Below are positions 61,101 to 64,000 of a DNA stretch of 64,000 nucleotides, piece by piece. The position numbers were made by a program, and so were the translations under genes. The stretch spans positions 62,001 through 126,000 of the forward strand of contig NZ_JANTYS010000017.1 in NCBI RefSeq assembly GCF_024808255.1. Reading direction: 5' to 3'. Position 1 is the stretch's first letter, and each line of letters starts with the position of its first letter. Under the pieces are notes generated by a model. It saw only the letters and a list, made by a program, of their open reading frames with translations. It was not told where the DNA came from and searched no databases. The stretch is from Mucilaginibacter dorajii. GTDB taxonomy: Bacteria; Bacteroidota; Bacteroidia; Sphingobacteriales; Sphingobacteriaceae.

Positions 61101-61612
61101 TGCCCACGCCATCGGTAAGCGACCTGCAGGTTTGCAGTCCGGGCGATGCTTTGTTTTTTGTGAATAGCCCGGTATCCAACGGGACTTACCGTTTATATGA
61201 CCAACTAAACAGCCCATCCCCATTGGCAGAACAAGCCGGCGGCAGTTTCAAAATTGGCGTAACCAGTAACCGAAGCTTTTTTGTAAGCCAGGTAAACGGC
61301 ACTTGTGAAAGTGCCCGAAGCGAGGTAAAAGTATCCGTAGGTTTATCTGCCATCAACATAGCCAACACCTTTAGCCCCAATGGAGATGGGCATAATGATT
61401 ACTGGAAAATTGATGGGATAGAAAGCTATCCGCAAGCCGTGGTGCAAATTTTTAACCGCAATGGGCAAAAGCTTTTTGAATCAAAGGGGTACGGTACACC
61501 TTTCAACGGCACGTATAAAGGAAAGCCCCTGCCAACAGGCACTTATTTTTATATCATAAATCTTAACAAAAATTGTAACTTGCTATCGGGCAGTTTAACT
61601 ATCATCAGATAA
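58190..61612 (+). CDS. Secreted beta-helix/SprB-like repeat protein with type IX sorting domain
   Basis: A signal peptide (MYRSLLLALSLLFIITTTKA; the ATG at 58190 is preferred over 58178) is followed by a CSLREA-like start (VTSNADSGLGTLREAL), a parallel beta-helix (about 100-400), a short Ig-like segment (GSTNSDENGNWKYTF), then about five repeats of some 80 residues (form C...NGSI...Y.W...G.YTL.VT...C, at about 570-1010) resembling SprB repeats. The end is a gliding-motility-type C-terminal domain (NTFSPNGDGHNDYWKIDGIE, VQIFNRNGQKLFES, PTGTYFYIINL) that targets it to the type IX system. It is a large surface or released adhesin. Its neighbour at 61670 is a paralog. Confidence 0.9.
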   Translation: MYRSLLLALSLLFIITTTKAAVFVVTSNADSGLGTLREALTLAAANGSAEKDYINFNLPDLSETGRTITILTDLPELSSNLIIDGSTQPGEKIGVSDAKITLKTYRSTQKLILFKGSGLKQVEFYGFYFFDTTDPCISDPDGAEKIGIQITNSEDIIFGAFGKGNIDNGYKNNFIDFDNVKRVTIAGNIFGQFPKLLEPVCSGFISLTNAIDVTLGNAAAGNTFFSGIEIRVADGDQPNTITVTNNNFAVATDGVTVIHYISGNHLTILSNATDPSSPKPKPKITLNISDNLFSHYGESFGGLIISSIAGAVNIKHNWFGTDRAETLALNLKQAHPGDGTCIYLENITGDVVVGDADPALGNKFAYSTTGISANGCQNVKVIRNSFKCISSKEFTTNSSIPQIAVNSTTTQYIQGTSTPKALVDLFVSDDCVNCSPQTYIGSTNSDENGNWKYTFTKQYTNSIIANAHVGKQSSDFTKPQINLSNLQVMGVDCGHGGKISGVTVINTETFKWVDDQGNIVSTELELKDAKPGRYKLIVGKYCTVESDFISLDDLSPHIYDDSKNIINPSCNESNGSISNLFAYTLNNQSLTYLWTDQNQKDAGHSINVTGLPPGKYTLKVTSTSGCSAYYGPISLASAASPKIDDSKPAITNTTCAQSTGSIKNIIITGGTGTRHFTWKNEQQQEVAYTQDLTGQPAGKYTLQVTDDTQCGPVYSKEIEIAEVNGITLTESTTPTTPASCGKANGAVSGVTATGGVKYEWRDVNGNVVGNNIDLTGVPGGGYQLTVSNAFCQKQSKVYQVLEQSGTVFPSTYTVNHIDACYGVPDGALQVNQDVLIKAVRWVNSAGVDVGMHNGITGLPVGSYKLYLTDQNGCESYYNTYQVAQLPEYTVADRGQINDETCGLKNGYVHNATITGGLPPYTYKWLNANGEQIGSTNSISNLAAGDYTLNVVDSRCGDVYIPYTIQNIPQDLPTPSVSDLQVCSPGDALFFVNSPVSNGTYRLYDQLNSPSPLAEQAGGSFKIGVTSNRSFFVSQVNGTCESARSEVKVSVGLSAINIANTFSPNGDGHNDYWKIDGIESYPQAVVQIFNRNGQKLFESKGYGTPFNGTYKGKPLPTGTYFYIINLNKNCNLLSGSLTIIR

Positions 61613-61669
61613 TACCAATTAGCTGCGCCAAATATTCATTTTACTATTCTTCAAAGCAATTGATGAGCC

Positions 61670-64000
61670 ATGTGGTGCAGGCAATTTATGCTTACTTTGT
61701 TTTTGGCGTTAGCCTGTTGCTTAAAGGCCTTGCCCGCGGTATTTGTGGTAAGCAGTAATGCCGATAGCGGCAACGGCACCTTGCGCGATGCTTTGACCCA
61801 GGCGGCAGCCAATGGTAGTGCCACCCAGGATGTTATCAATTTTAACTTGCCCGGCTCGGGTACACAGGCGCTCACTATAAAACTATTTACCCAACTGCCC
61901 GAGGTTACCTCAAACTTAATTATAGATGGCAGCAGTCAACCGGGGCCAAAACTGGGCAACAGCGATGCTAAGGTTTATATCATCCCCGATGTAAGCTACA
62001 CCTTCCCTGGCACAAAGGCAGCCGCCCTACTCATGACCGAAACATCAAATGTTGATATTTATGGGCTTTGCATTAAGGGGTACGATAGTAAGCTTGCCAA
62101 CTTTAACGGCAACCTGCTTTTTACAGCTATATCGGCCTATGATTGTGTTAATGTTACTATTGGCAGTCCAGGCAAAGGCAACGTTTTTGCTGATAACATT
62201 TATGGCATTTACGGGGGTACAGCCTCGTTAACCGATTCAAAAAACAACACAAATTTTATCATCGAGTCGAATTTTATAGGGTACGATGAATCGGGTACCA
62301 ATGTAGTTGAATTGGGTTATGCCATTGATCTTACAGCCGATAATTCTTTTATAGGAGGCCCTGATCCGCTCGACAGGAACTATTTCGCAAAAAACATCAC
62401 CATCACAGGATCGGGCAACAGCCTCGTAAACAATTCATTATCGCTCGATATTCATCAACATGATATGAGGGAAAGCGGGGCATCGGTGTTAGTAAAATTC
62501 AACGGCTCAAATGCGCAGGTAAGAAACAATGATTTTTGCGCTACATTATTCCAATTCATTTCGGTAAGCCAATTTTCCTTTACCGGCAACAGGCAAAGTA
62601 CCATACCCGGTAGTTGTTCTCTATATATTTCAAATTGCAGTTCGGGCTATATTGGTGGTGATAACGATGCTGATATGAATTATTTCAACAATGATGGCGG
62701 AGCGATATATTCCACAGAGTCATCAGGTATCCGGGTTCTAAAAAACAGTATAGCTTGTAATAACAAAGCTTATACCATATCAAACGGCTTTGGCTTACCG
62801 GATATTAATGTGTTAGTTAACACCAGTACCGAATTTTCGGGTACAGGATCGCCGGGGGCTAAAGTTTATATCTACAACGATAATACCGGTTGCTCAATTT
62901 GTAACCCGGTGGAGTTTTTGGGCACCTTAACTATTGACCCTACCGGAAACTGGAAAATAACAGGAGATTTCAGCAATAAAAAACTGGTAGCTAATGCCTT
63001 GTTAAATGGCTACTCATCAGAGTATACCCAACCTGTTATATCATCAGAGGAGGCCGATCATGATATTGTGCAACCCAGTTGCAACCTTAACAACGGATCT
63101 ATCACACTTAAAAACCTGAAGAATATAAACCAGGTATCCTGGTACAACAACAACGACCAGTTTATAAAAAATGGCAATAGCTTAGATGGTGTAGGTCCGG
63201 GTGTATATTATGCAAAATGCTTTAGCGGCTCGTGCAGCGCGCGATCAATGAATTTTACACTGACCAATTTCGACCTGGAAATTTCTGATTATAACCTTAG
63301 CAAAAAAAATGCCCATTGTGGTTTAAAAAATGGCAGTATTAAAGGCCTTGCGGTACCTAATGTTCCTGGTGCCACTTTTAACCCGGTATGGACTAATCAG
63401 GATGGAACTATAGTAGGCAACACCATGGATTTGGATAACCTTGGCCCCGGCACCTATATGCTATCGCTTAATGTAAACCAGTGCAAAATCCCTTACGGAC
63501 CCGTTGTAATTACAGATGCCCCTCTTGTAATTCCCACACCATCAATAAATAACACCAGGTTATGCGCACCCGGCGAGGCAAGTATCGTAGTTAAAAACCC
63601 TTCTGCCGAAGGCGTTTACCGGCTTTATGACAGTGAAAACACGATGAGTCCGCTACAGGAGCAAGCGGGTGGAATATTCAAGGTAGAACTAACTAAAAAC
63701 ACAAGTTTTTATATAAGTCAATACATTGACGGCTGTGAAAGCGATCTCACAAAAATTGATATAACCGTTGGCTTATCGACCCTGAATATTGCCAATGCAA
63801 TTACGCCAAACGCCGACGGAGTTAATGACTACTGGCAAATTACCGGCATAGAGAATTACCCGAAAGCTGCAGTATCCATATTTAACCGCAACGGGCAGTT
63901 GGTTTTTGAATCAAAAGGGTACGCCAAGCCATTTAACGGCACGTACAATAACCAAAAGTTAGCCTCGGGCGTATATTATTACATCATCAGCCTTATTGCC
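61670..64000 (+). CDS. Paralogous secreted beta-helix protein with type IX sorting domain, cut by the window end
   Basis: The frame is open from the ATG at 61670 (alternative 61688) to the last base, with no stop in 777 codons, and the final part already reads as the type IX C-terminal domain (NAITPNADGVNDYWQITGIE, VSIFNRNGQLVFES), so only about 10 residues are probably missing. N-terminal VFVVSSNADSGNGTLRDALT, a beta-helix, Ig-like GSPGAKVYIYNDNTGC, one SprB-like repeat region, then the sorting domain. It is shorter than its neighbour at 58190, which has more repeats. Both ends are very similar to that neighbour at DNA level, so tandem duplication is likely. Confidence 0.88.
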   Translation, partial: MWCRQFMLTLFLALACCLKALPAVFVVSSNADSGNGTLRDALTQAAANGSATQDVINFNLPGSGTQALTIKLFTQLPEVTSNLIIDGSSQPGPKLGNSDAKVYIIPDVSYTFPGTKAAALLMTETSNVDIYGLCIKGYDSKLANFNGNLLFTAISAYDCVNVTIGSPGKGNVFADNIYGIYGGTASLTDSKNNTNFIIESNFIGYDESGTNVVELGYAIDLTADNSFIGGPDPLDRNYFAKNITITGSGNSLVNNSLSLDIHQHDMRESGASVLVKFNGSNAQVRNNDFCATLFQFISVSQFSFTGNRQSTIPGSCSLYISNCSSGYIGGDNDADMNYFNNDGGAIYSTESSGIRVLKNSIACNNKAYTISNGFGLPDINVLVNTSTEFSGTGSPGAKVYIYNDNTGCSICNPVEFLGTLTIDPTGNWKITGDFSNKKLVANALLNGYSSEYTQPVISSEEADHDIVQPSCNLNNGSITLKNLKNINQVSWYNNNDQFIKNGNSLDGVGPGVYYAKCFSGSCSARSMNFTLTNFDLEISDYNLSKKNAHCGLKNGSIKGLAVPNVPGATFNPVWTNQDGTIVGNTMDLDNLGPGTYMLSLNVNQCKIPYGPVVITDAPLVIPTPSINNTRLCAPGEASIVVKNPSAEGVYRLYDSENTMSPLQEQAGGIFKVELTKNTSFYISQYIDGCESDLTKIDITVGLSTLNIANAITPNADGVNDYWQITGIENYPKAAVSIFNRNGQLVFESKGYAKPFNGTYNNQKLASGVYYYIISLIA

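Overview
The window reads as a chromosome segment of a Bacteroidota bacterium of the Sphingobacteriaceae, most like Mucilaginibacter or Pedobacter. That placement is inferred from gene content, not from a marker gene. The support is a SusC/SusD pair with ECF sigma and FecR, LytS/LytTR regulator pairs, an AraC-type domain of the hybrid-sensor kind, type IX secretion (gliding-type) C-terminal domains, promoters matching TTTG-N19/20-TAnnTTTG, and many short palindromic intergenic repeats. I saw no rRNA, tRNA or CRISPR array.

1-15 kb: after the tail of a regulator and a VOC protein comes an assimilatory nitrate/nitrite cluster. It holds siroheme methyltransferase (cobA), nitrite reductase (nirB, nirD), a Crp/Fnr regulator with four N-terminal cysteines, an outer-membrane channel, a NarK-type transporter, a 1171-residue nitrate reductase carrying its own FAD/NAD and [2Fe-2S] modules, and a rubredoxin fused to a siroheme-reductase-like fold that lacks the cluster cysteines. 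The leaders of nirB and of the channel gene share an unusual element: a hairpin with the identical 8-base loop GGTCGCAT on unrelated stems, then a conserved block, then the start codon. This is the strongest candidate for something undescribed.

15-31 kb: a GH2 glycosidase, a PHP metallohydrolase, a thioredoxin-like protein, isopentenyl-diphosphate isomerase, an exported amidohydrolase, an unknown protein, and an operon of Tat-exported phosphoesterase, YceI, dihaem cytochrome and LytS/LytT. An old-yellow-enzyme reductase, a cupin and an AraC regulator follow.

31-40 kb: a second LytS/LytTR pair preceded by a promoter-plus-terminator unit (small RNA or attenuator), a second phosphoesterase, a FecA-like TonB receptor, a YdcF protein, a ModE-like winged-helix protein and a small unknown.

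40-50 kb: a polysaccharide-utilisation locus (GH16, two GH18 lipoproteins, SusD, SusC, FecR) with a divergent ECF sigma gene.

50-64 kb: a ligase-associated exonuclease and ATP-dependent DNA ligase, a MaoC hydratase, a REP-associated tyrosine transposase flanked by its probable repeat substrate, gcvP, and two tandem, related, secreted beta-helix-type proteins with type IX sorting domains. The second runs off the window end.
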